NCBI GenBank assembly: GCA_025355345.1
Contig: JANXZU010000053.1
Location: forward strand, 1 to 54,743
From: Syntrophaceae bacterium
GTDB lineage: Bacteria; Desulfobacterota; Syntrophia; Syntrophales; Smithellaceae
Direction of reading: 5' to 3'
Length of the DNA stretch: 54,743 nucleotides
Shown here: in pieces, positions 8,804-16,319 of the stretch
Layout: the number at the start of each line of letters is the position of its first letter
Numbering within the stretch: the stretch's first letter is position 1
Translations under genes and position numbers: made by a program
Notes under the pieces: model-generated
What the model saw: the letters and a program-made list of their open reading frames with translations, nothing else
Database searches by the model: none
What the model was told of the DNA's origin: nothing

Positions 8804-9154
8804 ATGGATGCAATTACAAATTATATTTCGACCCACCCGGCAGTTGTTACTTTGCTCGTTATTTTCGTGATCATTGTACTTCTATATTTTATTCTTAAAC
8901 AATTCATTAAACTGTTGCTTGTCGCGTTGATTATTTTAATGGCTGTTGGCGGATATTACTATTTCAAAGAACCGGATAAGACAGCTATAAGGATTAAACA
9001 ATCAATTGAAACATTCCAATCCGGCACAGATGAAATAACTGATAAATGCAAGAATTTTTATCGGGATACTAAAGAGCTTTTCAAAAAAGGCAGTAAAGTT
9101 CCCGGTGATATCAACAGATTGCTCAAAGACTCAGATGAAAAAGTGAGTAAATAA
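8804..9154 (+). CDS. small membrane protein of unknown function
   Basis: A 116-residue protein with two closely spaced hydrophobic segments (residues ~14-32 and ~36-52) joined by a short KQFIK turn, then a soluble Lys/Asp-rich tail of ~60 residues likely to be helical. The start is well supported by AGGAGG seven bases before the ATG. It is 25 bases upstream of the matrixin-like protease gene on the same strand, so the two are probably one transcription unit. I do not recognise the family. Confidence 0.75.
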   Translation: MDAITNYISTHPAVVTLLVIFVIIVLLYFILKQFIKLLLVALIILMAVGGYYYFKEPDKTAIRIKQSIETFQSGTDEITDKCKNFYRDTKELFKKGSKVPGDINRLLKDSDEKVSK

Positions 9155-9179
9155 TTTTTAGTTTTTTCATATATCTATT

Positions 9180-10094
9180 ATGCTGAAATCATCAAAAACA
9201 ATTGGCTGGAAGTTTTTCTTTTTACTGGCTATCTTACTTGTTGCGATTGTCAGTTTTATGCGGACTCCTAAGCCCTGTCAGGAGCCAATAACCTACCGTT
9301 TAGGCAAGATTGATGAAAGGTTTAATCTCAGCCGTGAAGAATTTCGGACAGGCATAAAGATGGCCACGGCAATGTGGGGAAAACCGTTTTCCCGCGATCT
9401 TTTTCGAGAGGAGGCTGATGGTGCAATTGAGATAAATCTTCTTTATGACTACCGTCAGGAAGCTACAGACAGTTTAAAGAAACTTAACTACAAAATTGAT
9501 CGTTCCAAGAGTTCATACGAAGAATTAAAATCCCGTTTGGAAAATTTAAAATCAGAATTTGAACAGAAAAAAGCCGGGCTCACTAATGATTTTAATTCTT
9601 ATAATGCTAAAGTGCATGCCATTAATGCCGAGACTGAATCATGGAACAGACGAGGTGGAGCCCCGCAAAATGTTCATCAAAGGTTGACGAAAGAAAAAGA
9701 AGAATTAGCCCCTTTGAACGATAACCTGCGCTTACGCCAGGAAGAAATGAAAATACTGGTGGATACAATCAACAGTTTAGTCGTGGTAATCAATGAAATA
9801 GCATCAAATAATAATCTGGATTTAGTTGACCATAAAAACATTGGCAACACATTGGGACGCGAGTTTTGTGAAGGTATTTATGAATACAAAAACGGTAAGC
9901 GGTCAATTACTATTTATCAATACGATAACGAGTACCGTCTTGTGCGCGTTCTTGCCCATGAATTTGGGCATGCCCTTGGCTTGGATCACAGTAAAAGTGA
10001 TGAAGCTGTTATGTATCCAATAATTCAATCTGATTCGCTTACGCTTGCGGCAGACGACATAGCCGCGCTGAAAAACCGATGCAAAATTCAATGA
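9180..10094 (+). CDS. membrane-anchored matrixin-like metalloprotease
   Basis: A 304-residue zinc protease of the M10/matrixin type. Residues ~10-27 form an N-terminal transmembrane or signal-anchor segment. Residues ~95-215 are strongly charged and heptad-like, predicted to be coiled coil. The catalytic motif HEFGHALGLDHS starts at H260, giving the zinc ligands H260, H264 and H270, and a Met-turn follows in AVMYP near residue 278. The domain is small and lies at the very C-terminus. This layout puts the protease outside the cytoplasmic membrane on a coiled-coil stalk. It follows a small membrane protein and is convergent with the acyl-CoA dehydrogenase gene, with a 15-base gap. The substrate is unknown. 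Confidence 0.8.
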   Translation: MLKSSKTIGWKFFFLLAILLVAIVSFMRTPKPCQEPITYRLGKIDERFNLSREEFRTGIKMATAMWGKPFSRDLFREEADGAIEINLLYDYRQEATDSLKKLNYKIDRSKSSYEELKSRLENLKSEFEQKKAGLTNDFNSYNAKVHAINAETESWNRRGGAPQNVHQRLTKEKEELAPLNDNLRLRQEEMKILVDTINSLVVVINEIASNNNLDLVDHKNIGNTLGREFCEGIYEYKNGKRSITIYQYDNEYRLVRVLAHEFGHALGLDHSKSDEAVMYPIIQSDSLTLAADDIAALKNRCKIQ

Positions 10095-10109
10095 CTATAT
10101 GTTGTCATG

Positions 10110-11261
10110 TCATCCATAGTTCTGGTCATTCAGAATCTCTCTGGCAATGACAATCCGTTGTATTTCAGATGTGCCTTCATAAATGGATGTTGCCCGGGCA
10201 TCCCGATATAGCCTCTCTACTTTAAAATCCTTCAGATAGCCATACCCGCCATGGATCTGCATCGCCAGATACGCACTTTTGTTGGCCAATTCCGAGGCAA
10301 AAAGCTTGGCCATGGATGCCTCTTTTGTGAAAGATATGCCATTGTCTTTTCTCCAGGCAGCGGACAAGGTAAGCAGGCTTGCGGCCTCGATTCCTGTCGC
10401 CATATCAGCAATCATCCACTGAATGGCCTGGAACGAGCTGATGGCTTTGCCGAACTGCTTTCGCTGCTTGGCATACCGAATGGCTTCATCCAGACAGGCG
10501 CGGGTTATGCCCAAAGCCTGTGATGCTATACCGATGCGGCCGCTATCGAGGGCTGTCATTGCTATCTTGAATCCCAGGCCTTCTTTTCCCAACAGGTTTT
10601 CCTTCGGAACCTTACAGTCTTCAAAGAGTAGCTCCACCGTATTGGAAGCCCTCAACCCCATCTTATCTTCTTTTGTGCCTATGGAAAATCCGGGTGTGCC
10701 CTTTTCCACGATGAAAGCGGAAAGGCCTTTGCTGCCTTTTTCCGGGCTTGTCCTTGTAATAAGATTTACTACATCAGCATATTGTCCGTGGGTAATAAAA
10801 GTCTTTGTTCCGTTGATCAGATAATAGTTGCCTTTATTCTCCGCTTTTAATGAAAGGCTTCCCGGATCTGATCCGGCACCAGGCTCAGTGAGTGCAAAAC
10901 ATCCCAGCAGCTCTCCTTGTGAAAGCTTAAAGAGGTATTTAGCCTTCTGGTCTTCATTGCCGAATTTAAGTAACGGCTCGGTAGATAGATTGGCGACAGA
11001 CATGGTCACCGCGGTTGAAGCACACGAATAGGCAATTTCCTGTAATGCCAGGCAGTAGCTTACCGCGCCGGCACCAACTCCGCCATGTTCAACCGGCACC
11101 ATCATTCCCAGCAGGCCTAGCTCACCCATCTTCTTTACTACGTCCATGGGGAATATTTCTTCCTTATCCCTTTTGGCAGCAGTAGGTTCTAATTCCTTGC
11201 GGGCAAAATCTTTAGCCATTAGTCGGACCATTTTCTGTTCCGCAGTCAGTTGAAAAGACAT
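10110..11261 (-). CDS. acyl-CoA dehydrogenase
   Basis: A 383-residue flavoprotein that oxidises acyl-CoA to 2-enoyl-CoA and passes electrons to an electron-transfer flavoprotein. The FAD-binding signature CFALTEPGAGSDPGS, the family segment QIHGGYGYLKDFKVERLYRDAR and the catalytic base E362 in YEGTSEIQR are all present; the Glu position is that of the short-chain/medium-chain group. The exact substrate (butyryl-, glutaryl- or a longer acyl-CoA) cannot be assigned safely. AGGAGG lies four bases before the ATG. The XRE-cupin regulator gene ends only nine bases upstream and is probably in the same operon. Confidence 0.95.
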   Translation of the reverse strand: MSFQLTAEQKMVRLMAKDFARKELEPTAAKRDKEEIFPMDVVKKMGELGLLGMMVPVEHGGVGAGAVSYCLALQEIAYSCASTAVTMSVANLSTEPLLKFGNEDQKAKYLFKLSQGELLGCFALTEPGAGSDPGSLSLKAENKGNYYLINGTKTFITHGQYADVVNLITRTSPEKGSKGLSAFIVEKGTPGFSIGTKEDKMGLRASNTVELLFEDCKVPKENLLGKEGLGFKIAMTALDSGRIGIASQALGITRACLDEAIRYAKQRKQFGKAISSFQAIQWMIADMATGIEAASLLTLSAAWRKDNGISFTKEASMAKLFASELANKSAYLAMQIHGGYGYLKDFKVERLYRDARATSIYEGTSEIQRIVIAREILNDQNYG

Positions 11262-11270
11262 ATTTCCTCC

Positions 11271-11816
11271 TTATGGCACATATATGACAACCAGTAGCTC
11301 TGCCTTTTCACTGGTCGGATTGCTGAGCTTATGTGAAAGGGAGGAATTAAAACTGATGCTCTCCCCCTTCTTCAAGGTTGAAGTGTTCTGACCGACTTGG
11401 ATTGTGAGACCGCCGTGAAGGACATAGATGAATTCTTCACCCTCATGATGGTATTCAACACCTTTATGTTCGGTATTCGGATCAATCGTTACTCGATAAG
11501 CCCTTAAGTGTTTTTCCTCTCCGGGCGTGGTCAGCGGTTTGTATGCATAGGATGCGACTCTCTTCTTGTGGCTTGTTGTCCTTCGCTTGGAGGCTTCTTT
11601 ATTCCGATTTTCCTGTAATTGATCCATGTCGACCTTGAGGGAGCGGCCAAGTTGGAGGACAACCGCAACAGGCGGGGCAGTTTTTCCTTCCTCGATCTCT
11701 TTTAAGAAGTCAACCGTATAACCGGTATCGTGCGAAAGAACATCCAGGCTGAGTCCTTTTGCTTCTCGCAGCCTTCTGATTCTCCCTCCAAATGATTCTT
11801 CGGATTTTTTTATCAT
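11271..11816 (-). CDS. XRE-family transcriptional regulator with C-terminal cupin domain
   Basis: A 181-residue regulator: residues ~10-65 are an XRE/Cro-type helix-turn-helix (RIRRLREAKGLSLDVLS), followed by a basic linker, and residues ~105-175 are a cupin_2 beta-barrel with EYHHEGEEFIYVLHGGL holding the His/Glu metal or ligand site. This domain pair is typical of small-molecule-responsive regulators of catabolic genes. AAGGAGG precedes the ATG. It sits directly in front of the acyl-CoA dehydrogenase gene, so it may control that gene and itself; the effector is not known. Confidence 0.93.
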   Translation of the reverse strand: MIKKSEESFGGRIRRLREAKGLSLDVLSHDTGYTVDFLKEIEEGKTAPPVAVVLQLGRSLKVDMDQLQENRNKEASKRRTTSHKKRVASYAYKPLTTPGEEKHLRAYRVTIDPNTEHKGVEYHHEGEEFIYVLHGGLTIQVGQNTSTLKKGESISFNSSLSHKLSNPTSEKAELLVVIYVP

Positions 11817-11945
11817 TTATCCTCCTTCAAATCCTGATCAATCTCATTTTTATATTGGGATCGTAACCGGGTAAAACCAGCACTGCGTTATCGAATCCGT
11901 TTTTAGCTGTGCCCATGGTTTTGCTGAATGCCAACCCTATCTGAT

Positions 11946-12947
11946 TTATTTTTTGTTTTGCTGTTTTATTTGAGAATTAATTTCGTGAAACTGCATTACC
12001 TCTTCAAAATTGGTTACTTCTTTTATCGTCAGCAATGATTCTGATGCGTTTACCACATCTTCACCTTTCCTGCTTCTTATTAAAACAAGAGAGCTGCCAT
12101 CATTATCTTGTCCAAGCATATGCCATGGATCGCCTATTGAAATATCCGCAAACTCGGCTGAATAATAGGTGCATTCAGTGCATCTGCTTAATTGAAAATT
12201 ACGGTTAATATTATATTTATACCACATATCAATAAAATTGAATTCCGATTTTGCTCCACCTTTGTGAGATACAGCTGTTGAGCCCGGCCATCCGTCTCCT
12301 CTGTATCGCATTGTGTTTACTTCGCCCTTTTCTGCAAGGTCATTTATAAACTTATCAACAAACTTGAAGCTTGGGGTGTGATGGCAGAATATTCCTATGG
12401 TCACAAAAATATTTTTCTTCAATTCCGGGCACAGCTCCAAGCCTGCTATGTGGCAGGGCAGACCCACAAAGGCATATTTCAATTTTTCATCAAGCTTTTT
12501 AATAGCAGACAAGGGACTCGTAGGAGAATAGATGGAATTCAAGCGATCGGTCATCAAATCAGATATTTTATCGGTGATGATTGTTTCCGGTCGATAGGGA
12601 TCATCAGTTGCCCTTGTTATAATTACCTTGTCGACAATCGCCTTATCCAAGAGTGCTGCCAGAATTGTGCGGCAGGCTCCGCCGGAAGACGCATTATGTC
12701 TTACGCTTTGGTCGTTTGCGGAACATATCAGCGACTTCGTAATTGATCCGAATTTGCCGGGGTAATCCAGAATATTAATGCCGGGGCAAACTTCTGCGCA
12801 ATTACCGCAGTCAGTACAATTATCTTCGATCAGATTTGGGATAAAGCTGAATTCATTCTTGACCATTTCAATCGCGTCAAAATGACAAACAGAATAACAT
12901 AAGCCACAACCAACACATTTTTGTCGTTCAACATACCGAAATCCCAT
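11946..12947 (-). CDS. FrhB-like coenzyme F420 hydrogenase/dehydrogenase beta-subunit family protein with two N-terminal [4Fe-4S] sites
   Basis: A 333-residue iron-sulfur flavoprotein. The N-terminus is a two-cluster ferredoxin domain with C11-C14-C17-C21 and C44-C47-C50-C54. The remainder matches the FrhB/FdhB N- and C-terminal domains: HNASSGGACRTILAALLD, YAFVGLPCHIAGL and a late SRCTECTYYSAEFADISIGD that carries more cysteines. These proteins move electrons between an Fe-S chain and a flavin or deazaflavin; use of F420 cannot be assumed. The gene has its own promoter and a GGGGGT Shine-Dalgarno sequence. The XRE regulator gene follows after 129 bases on the same strand. Confidence 0.88.
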   Translation of the reverse strand: MGFRYVERQKCVGCGLCYSVCHFDAIEMVKNEFSFIPNLIEDNCTDCGNCAEVCPGINILDYPGKFGSITKSLICSANDQSVRHNASSGGACRTILAALLDKAIVDKVIITRATDDPYRPETIITDKISDLMTDRLNSIYSPTSPLSAIKKLDEKLKYAFVGLPCHIAGLELCPELKKNIFVTIGIFCHHTPSFKFVDKFINDLAEKGEVNTMRYRGDGWPGSTAVSHKGGAKSEFNFIDMWYKYNINRNFQLSRCTECTYYSAEFADISIGDPWHMLGQDNDGSSLVLIRSRKGEDVVNASESLLTIKEVTNFEEVMQFHEINSQIKQQNKK

Positions 12948-12996
12948 TGTTACCCCCTCTTATAATTTTGCTATAAGATTGCTTGTAATGGCAAAG

Positions 12997-13025
12997 AGTT
13001 TAGGAAGAACTTCTTTGTATGTCAA
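12997..13025 (-). promoter_or_regulatory. sigma-70 promoter for the FrhB-like gene
   Basis: TTGACA (13025-13020), 17-nt spacer and TAAACT (13002-12997) on the minus strand, about 50 bases upstream of the ATG at 12947. The -35 box is in the CCTTGACA context. Confidence 0.6.
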
Positions 13026-13205
13026 GGAAATATTAGCCGTGAAAAATACAGTATTCGGTATTGATGGCAAAAAAGGAATGTGTCGATGAGGCTATTCGCG
13101 ATTGCATTCCGATAATGACATCCTTATTATCTTATAATTCCTGTTTCTCAAAAAAAGGTTCTATGTTAATATTAAGAAAATAATTTCTTGCCGAAGGAGA
13201 GAAGA

Positions 13206-13679
13206 GTGAAAATTAAAAGAATATTTGTTGCCGGGTTAGTTATACTTTTGGCGGGAACTTTCGGGTTTGCATATGGTAAAGATGCGGCTCTGGAGACAAG
13301 CGGTGCAAAAGCCGCAGCCAGGTCAATGGTAATTAAAGCCGAGGAGTTTGTTAAAGCAAATGGCAAAGAAGCGGCCATTGAGGAATTTAATAAACCGGAG
13401 GGGCAGTTTGTAAAAGGATCTTTCTATGTGTTTGCCTACGATTTGAAAGGCACCATTATCGCTCAGCCCGTGAGTCCTTCACTCTTGGGAAAGAATATGA
13501 TGAACGAAGCGGACAGTCAGGGGAAATTATTCCGGAAAGAAATAATTGAGAAAGCCAAATCAAAAGGTCAGGGATGGGTAACTTACAAGCATGTGAATCC
13601 AACAACCAAAAAGGAAACAACCAAGTCAACATATTATAAAAAAGTAGGTGATATAATTATAGCCTGCGGCGCGTATTAA
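13206..13679 (+). CDS. secreted single-Cache-domain protein
   Basis: A 157-residue protein with an N-terminal signal peptide (residues ~5-23, cleaved near FAYG-K) and one Cache (type 2) sensor domain: EFNKPEGQFVKGSFYVFAYD, then the LLGKNMMNEADSQGKLF loop and a closing GDIIIACGAY strand. Such isolated, exported Cache proteins are common beside chemotaxis genes, but none is next to this one, so its partner is unknown. I chose the GTG at 13206 because GAAGGAG lies just before it; a TTG 18 bases earlier would start inside that Shine-Dalgarno sequence. Confidence 0.8.
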   Translation: MKIKRIFVAGLVILLAGTFGFAYGKDAALETSGAKAAARSMVIKAEEFVKANGKEAAIEEFNKPEGQFVKGSFYVFAYDLKGTIIAQPVSPSLLGKNMMNEADSQGKLFRKEIIEKAKSKGQGWVTYKHVNPTTKKETTKSTYYKKVGDIIIACGAY

Positions 13680-13741
13680 TTGAAAGCCTGTGTCGCGAAG
13701 GGAGTATCTTTCCAAAGTTTGCTTTGAGGTCATAACCGTGA

Positions 13742-13818
13742 TTTTGAAGCTCCAATCGCTGGAAGCCTAGTAATGAAGGGGCATAGCTGATGATCTCAAT
13801 TAAATAGGACCATTCCCC
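13742..13818 (+). repeat. direct repeat A beside the MBL gene
   Basis: About 77 bases that match 14753-14829 at roughly 80% identity by eye, in the same orientation, with blocks such as GTAATGA, ATAGCTGATG and ATTAAATAG conserved. This copy contains the last codons and the stop of the MBL hydrolase gene. Confidence 0.65.
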
Positions 13819-14720
13819 GTTTGCCCTTTGTTTGTTGACTCAAAAATATCTTTATCGCGCACTACCATGCCCTGCCTTACTAAATAATCCAGATGCTTTT
13901 TTACCAAAACAAGTTCATTAAATTCAAAAAATTCTATCGGTTTTCTGGGCTTGCCATAAATCAGCCAGGCGGCGGCAATTTCTTTCAAAGACCGGGGCTG
14001 CCCAAGAAATTCCAGCACCCTTGCCTCTCTCTCGTAGATGACATTTTCATAGCGCTGCCAAAGCTCGCCCGGATTCTCTTCAAAAAGGCCGGTTTCATGG
14101 CAGGCAATCCACCTTTTAGCCGGAATTGTTTTGAGGCGCACAATGGACTTGATCGTGTCTTCAATGCTTGATGCGACATCGCCATACCAGGGGCCAAATG
14201 GCGTCAGATCGTAATCTCCTAAAAAGAGAATTTCCTCCGCCGGAAAAAAGAAAGACAAATGGCCGGGTGTATGCCCCGGCGTGGCAATAACATGAACCTG
14301 CAAGTTTCCCAGCTCAATTATTTCATCATCCTCAATAAATCGCGCCTTCTGCAATGGCTGATAATTAAACATCTCCAGCATTACTTTTTCCCAGTAATCA
14401 CGCTGATGGACTTCTTTCAATCCATACCAATCCAGGAATATTTCAATATCAGTTAGAGGCGGGAAATCGCGGGCGGAAATCCACTTGGGGCAATCTTCAA
14501 AAAGATGCAAATAATGGTCATGATCTTCATGCCAGTGGGAAAGCCAGACCAGATCAACTCCGCCATTCTTTTGCAGACTCTTTAGTTTCTCTAAATCGGA
14601 GGCTGGATCGATGATCACACGCGCGGCATCACCTTCAATATACACTGAATGATTAAACGGGTATCTGCCGCCGTTTTCACCACAAACAAATCGTATTCGT
14701 CCGAACTGGCGATCTTCCAT
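13800..14720 (-). CDS. MBL-fold metallo-hydrolase
   Basis: A 306-residue metallo-beta-lactamase-fold hydrolase. The metal site is complete: H62-x-H64-x-D66-H67 in SHWHEDHDHY, then TPGHTPGHLSF with the next His, the bridging Asp in FLGDYD and a final His in IACHETG. The last ~70 residues form a winged-helix-like cap (LKEIAAAWLIYGKP), typical of the LACTB2/RNase-Z-like or thioester-hydrolase branch. The substrate is not evident. It lies between two direct repeats, and its final codons and stop are inside one of them, which suggests that the segment has moved or been duplicated. The Shine-Dalgarno sequence is weak. Confidence 0.88.
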   Translation of the reverse strand: MEDRQFGRIRFVCGENGGRYPFNHSVYIEGDAARVIIDPASDLEKLKSLQKNGGVDLVWLSHWHEDHDHYLHLFEDCPKWISARDFPPLTDIEIFLDWYGLKEVHQRDYWEKVMLEMFNYQPLQKARFIEDDEIIELGNLQVHVIATPGHTPGHLSFFFPAEEILFLGDYDLTPFGPWYGDVASSIEDTIKSIVRLKTIPAKRWIACHETGLFEENPGELWQRYENVIYEREARVLEFLGQPRSLKEIAAAWLIYGKPRKPIEFFEFNELVLVKKHLDYLVRQGMVVRDKDIFESTNKGQTGNGPI

Positions 14721-14752
14721 ATCTTTAAACCATTCCCTATGATTTCTCTGAA

Positions 14753-14829
14753 ATTTGAATATCTAATCGCCGGAAGCCCAGTAATGACGGGGGATAGCTG
14801 ATGTTTTCGATTAAATAGAACCGTCCCAA
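14753..14829 (+). repeat. direct repeat B beside the MBL gene
   Basis: Second copy of the repeat at 13742-13818, about 1,011 bases away and lying upstream of the MBL gene start. The two copies therefore bracket exactly one gene. Confidence 0.65.
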
Positions 14830-14903
14830 TTATTCATTATTCCCTAACGTAGCGATCACCGGCTGGCGGAACGCCGGTCCGTGTGGATGCGGTTGTTATG
14901 CAG

Positions 14904-15569
14904 TCATTGAGAAACAGGAATTTTAACTCTTGTGCAATTCTTATGAATCTCATCCATAAGGTCATGTGCAGAGAATGGAATTTTTATATGATGTTTCTTT
15001 AATTTCTTTTGAAGAAGCTCTATATACATCCCTCTGCAATCTATTAAGCACTGGAAGATGATTTTATTCATTTCTTCTACTGTTAATAACTTAATATCGA
15101 TTTGTGCAGCCATCTCGAACGATTTTGGTAGATCAAGACTTTTGTTTACGCCACAAGACGGAGAACCATCAATTCCAATTATTCCTATAACTGAGAAACC
15201 GTAGCTTAGGTAATCTTTGATTTGCCCTACCATCTCTTTGGCCAATAGCCAGAAGATCAGTTTCGAATAATAGATAAAGAATGGAAGAAAAAGCCTAAAA
15301 AAAGGATAGAGTAATGTGCCTCTTATCCCATATGCGATAAGTATCAAACGCTTTGTGACACCACCCCATGCACGCTGCTCAGGACAAGGCATCTGAACTA
15401 TCCCTAAATCTTCATTTATGCACTGTTCGACAATTTCTTTGATGCAACCACCCCTACATGCTCCGCCAAGATACCTTGTATTTTCATTCAAAATGCAATG
15501 TGAAAGAAATATCACTTTCTTACTTCTGCCATCAGCAAGACGTTGCTGTAATAATTTTACTTTTCTCAT
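14904..15569 (-). CDS. TudS-related (CD3072-like) putative desulfidase
   Basis: A 221-residue protein of the DUF523/TudS-related group. TudS enzymes remove sulfur from thiouracil with a [4Fe-4S] cluster bound by three cysteines. Here the matching conserved cysteines appear in FLSHCILNEN, VQMPCPEQ and IDGSPSCGV; an additional GGACRGGC motif lies near the N-terminus. A hydrophobic stretch at ~90-120 is unusual for a soluble enzyme. I chose the ATG at 15569, preceded by GAAGGA at good spacing; the frame extends five codons further to a TTG. It lies downstream of the radical SAM/peptide locus on the same strand. The substrate is not known. Confidence 0.75.
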   Translation of the reverse strand: MRKVKLLQQRLADGRSKKVIFLSHCILNENTRYLGGACRGGCIKEIVEQCINEDLGIVQMPCPEQRAWGGVTKRLILIAYGIRGTLLYPFFRLFLPFFIYYSKLIFWLLAKEMVGQIKDYLSYGFSVIGIIGIDGSPSCGVNKSLDLPKSFEMAAQIDIKLLTVEEMNKIIFQCLIDCRGMYIELLQKKLKKHHIKIPFSAHDLMDEIHKNCTRVKIPVSQ

Positions 15570-15908
15570 TATATTATCCTTCAATAAGAATATAGCACAT
15601 TATTTCATACAGTGTTTATAAGCATAACAGTGTAATAGACGGAAAATATTCCATCATAATGGAATACATAGATGGCAAGATTTTCCACTTATTACGCTAT
15701 TCAAGTGGCAAACATGGAAAATTTTGATTGTCAGCCCCACTGCCGACAGTCCCGTTTCTCACGGAAATTTACACTCATGTTATGGCCCGTGATATCCGCA
15801 GCCTGCAAAGCCCGCTGGATCGTATCTGATAATTGACCGATTATTATCGGATTAAGAATGAAAAGAAAACTGGTTCCATGTTTTGGCTCACTATCAGCGA
15901 GTCTCTCA
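15570..15908. other. intergenic stretch with a small palindrome
   Basis: No gene that I can support. It contains TATTCCAT/ATGGAATA as a perfect palindrome at 15647-15666 with a four-base spacer, a possible operator for the TudS-related gene. A 64-codon minus-strand frame (15731-15925) overlaps the end of the ferredoxin fragment but has no recognisable domain or ribosome-binding site. A GCGAGTCTCTCATTAA sequence near 15893-15909 resembles the tail near 3260-3272. Confidence 0.4.
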
Positions 15909-16100
15909 TTAAATTGGAGTTTCATTAATAAAAGGAAGTTCCGACACTGACCTGATTCTCTCTTTGACCTGCCTGAGAAATTCCTCCTCGCCCGGAAAGG
16001 TCATCTTGACCGCGCCTGCCGGGCATACCTGATAACACCGGCCACAGCCCTTGCAGTCATTAGTGATGGGGATAGCAGGTTGGGGTGCTAAATACCCCAA
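15909..16100 (-). pseudogene. C-terminal ferredoxin-type [4Fe-4S] fragment
   Basis: The frame encodes one complete four-cysteine motif, NDCKGCGRCYQVCP, followed by a helical ~35-residue tail (EEEFLRQVKERIRSVSEL). A single cluster motif at the very start with no fold before it looks like the C-terminal end of a larger iron-sulfur protein that has lost its front. The only start is a TTG inside a perfect 11-bp hairpin. Notably, the frame is open back to, and in phase with, the TAA of the peptide gene (16122-16124), so readthrough of that stop would fuse the two. It is either a remnant, or a short electron-transfer protein for the neighbouring radical SAM enzyme. Confidence 0.55.
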
Positions 16101-16104
16101 CCTG
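16076..16104. repeat. perfect 11-bp hairpin between the peptide gene and the ferredoxin fragment
   Basis: CAGGTTGGGGT (16076-16086) pairs with ACCCCAACCTG (16094-16104) around a seven-base loop. It begins 18 bases past the peptide stop on the minus strand. No T tract follows, so it may stabilise the 3' end of the peptide mRNA or attenuate transcription and not be a classic terminator. Confidence 0.6.
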
Positions 16105-16121
16105 TGCCATTTACAGGGTGA

Positions 16122-16319
16122 TTATTTTGATGGTACATACTTAAAGTCCGGACATTCACATGAAACGTGAGGTCCACAACAGTCAGCGTTAACCTGGGTA
16201 AGAGAAAAGTCTGCTGAACCGTTAATCAGGTTTACCGGCATAATCTGACCTACCATGACAGCAATGGTAACGCCGGCAGCAACTGTAACAACAGCATTTG
16301 CTACTTTTGAATTTTTCAT
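16122..16319 (-). CDS. candidate RiPP precursor peptide
   Basis: A 65-residue peptide. Residues 1-5 are basic (MKNSK), residues ~6-34 are hydrophobic (VANAVVTVAAGVTIAVMVGQ and onward), and the C-terminal part ends in NADCCGPHVSCECPDFKY with cysteines at 47, 48, 54 and 56. The start overlaps the stop of the radical SAM gene (ATGA), and the strong AAGGAGGTG Shine-Dalgarno sequence lies inside the last codons of that gene, so translation is coupled and probably high. A short peptide with a distinct Cys-rich end made right after a SPASM radical SAM enzyme is the usual arrangement for a modified peptide. The family is not one I recognise. It could instead be a small exported Cys protein. Confidence 0.7.
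   Translation of the reverse strand: MKNSKVANAVVTVAAGVTIAVMVGQIMPVNLINGSADFSLTQVNADCCGPHVSCECPDFKYVPSK

Noticed and set aside
15731..15925. 64-codon minus-strand frame after the ferredoxin fragment
   Set aside because: No domain, no Shine-Dalgarno sequence and overlap with the fragment; it could be a remnant, but I cannot support it.
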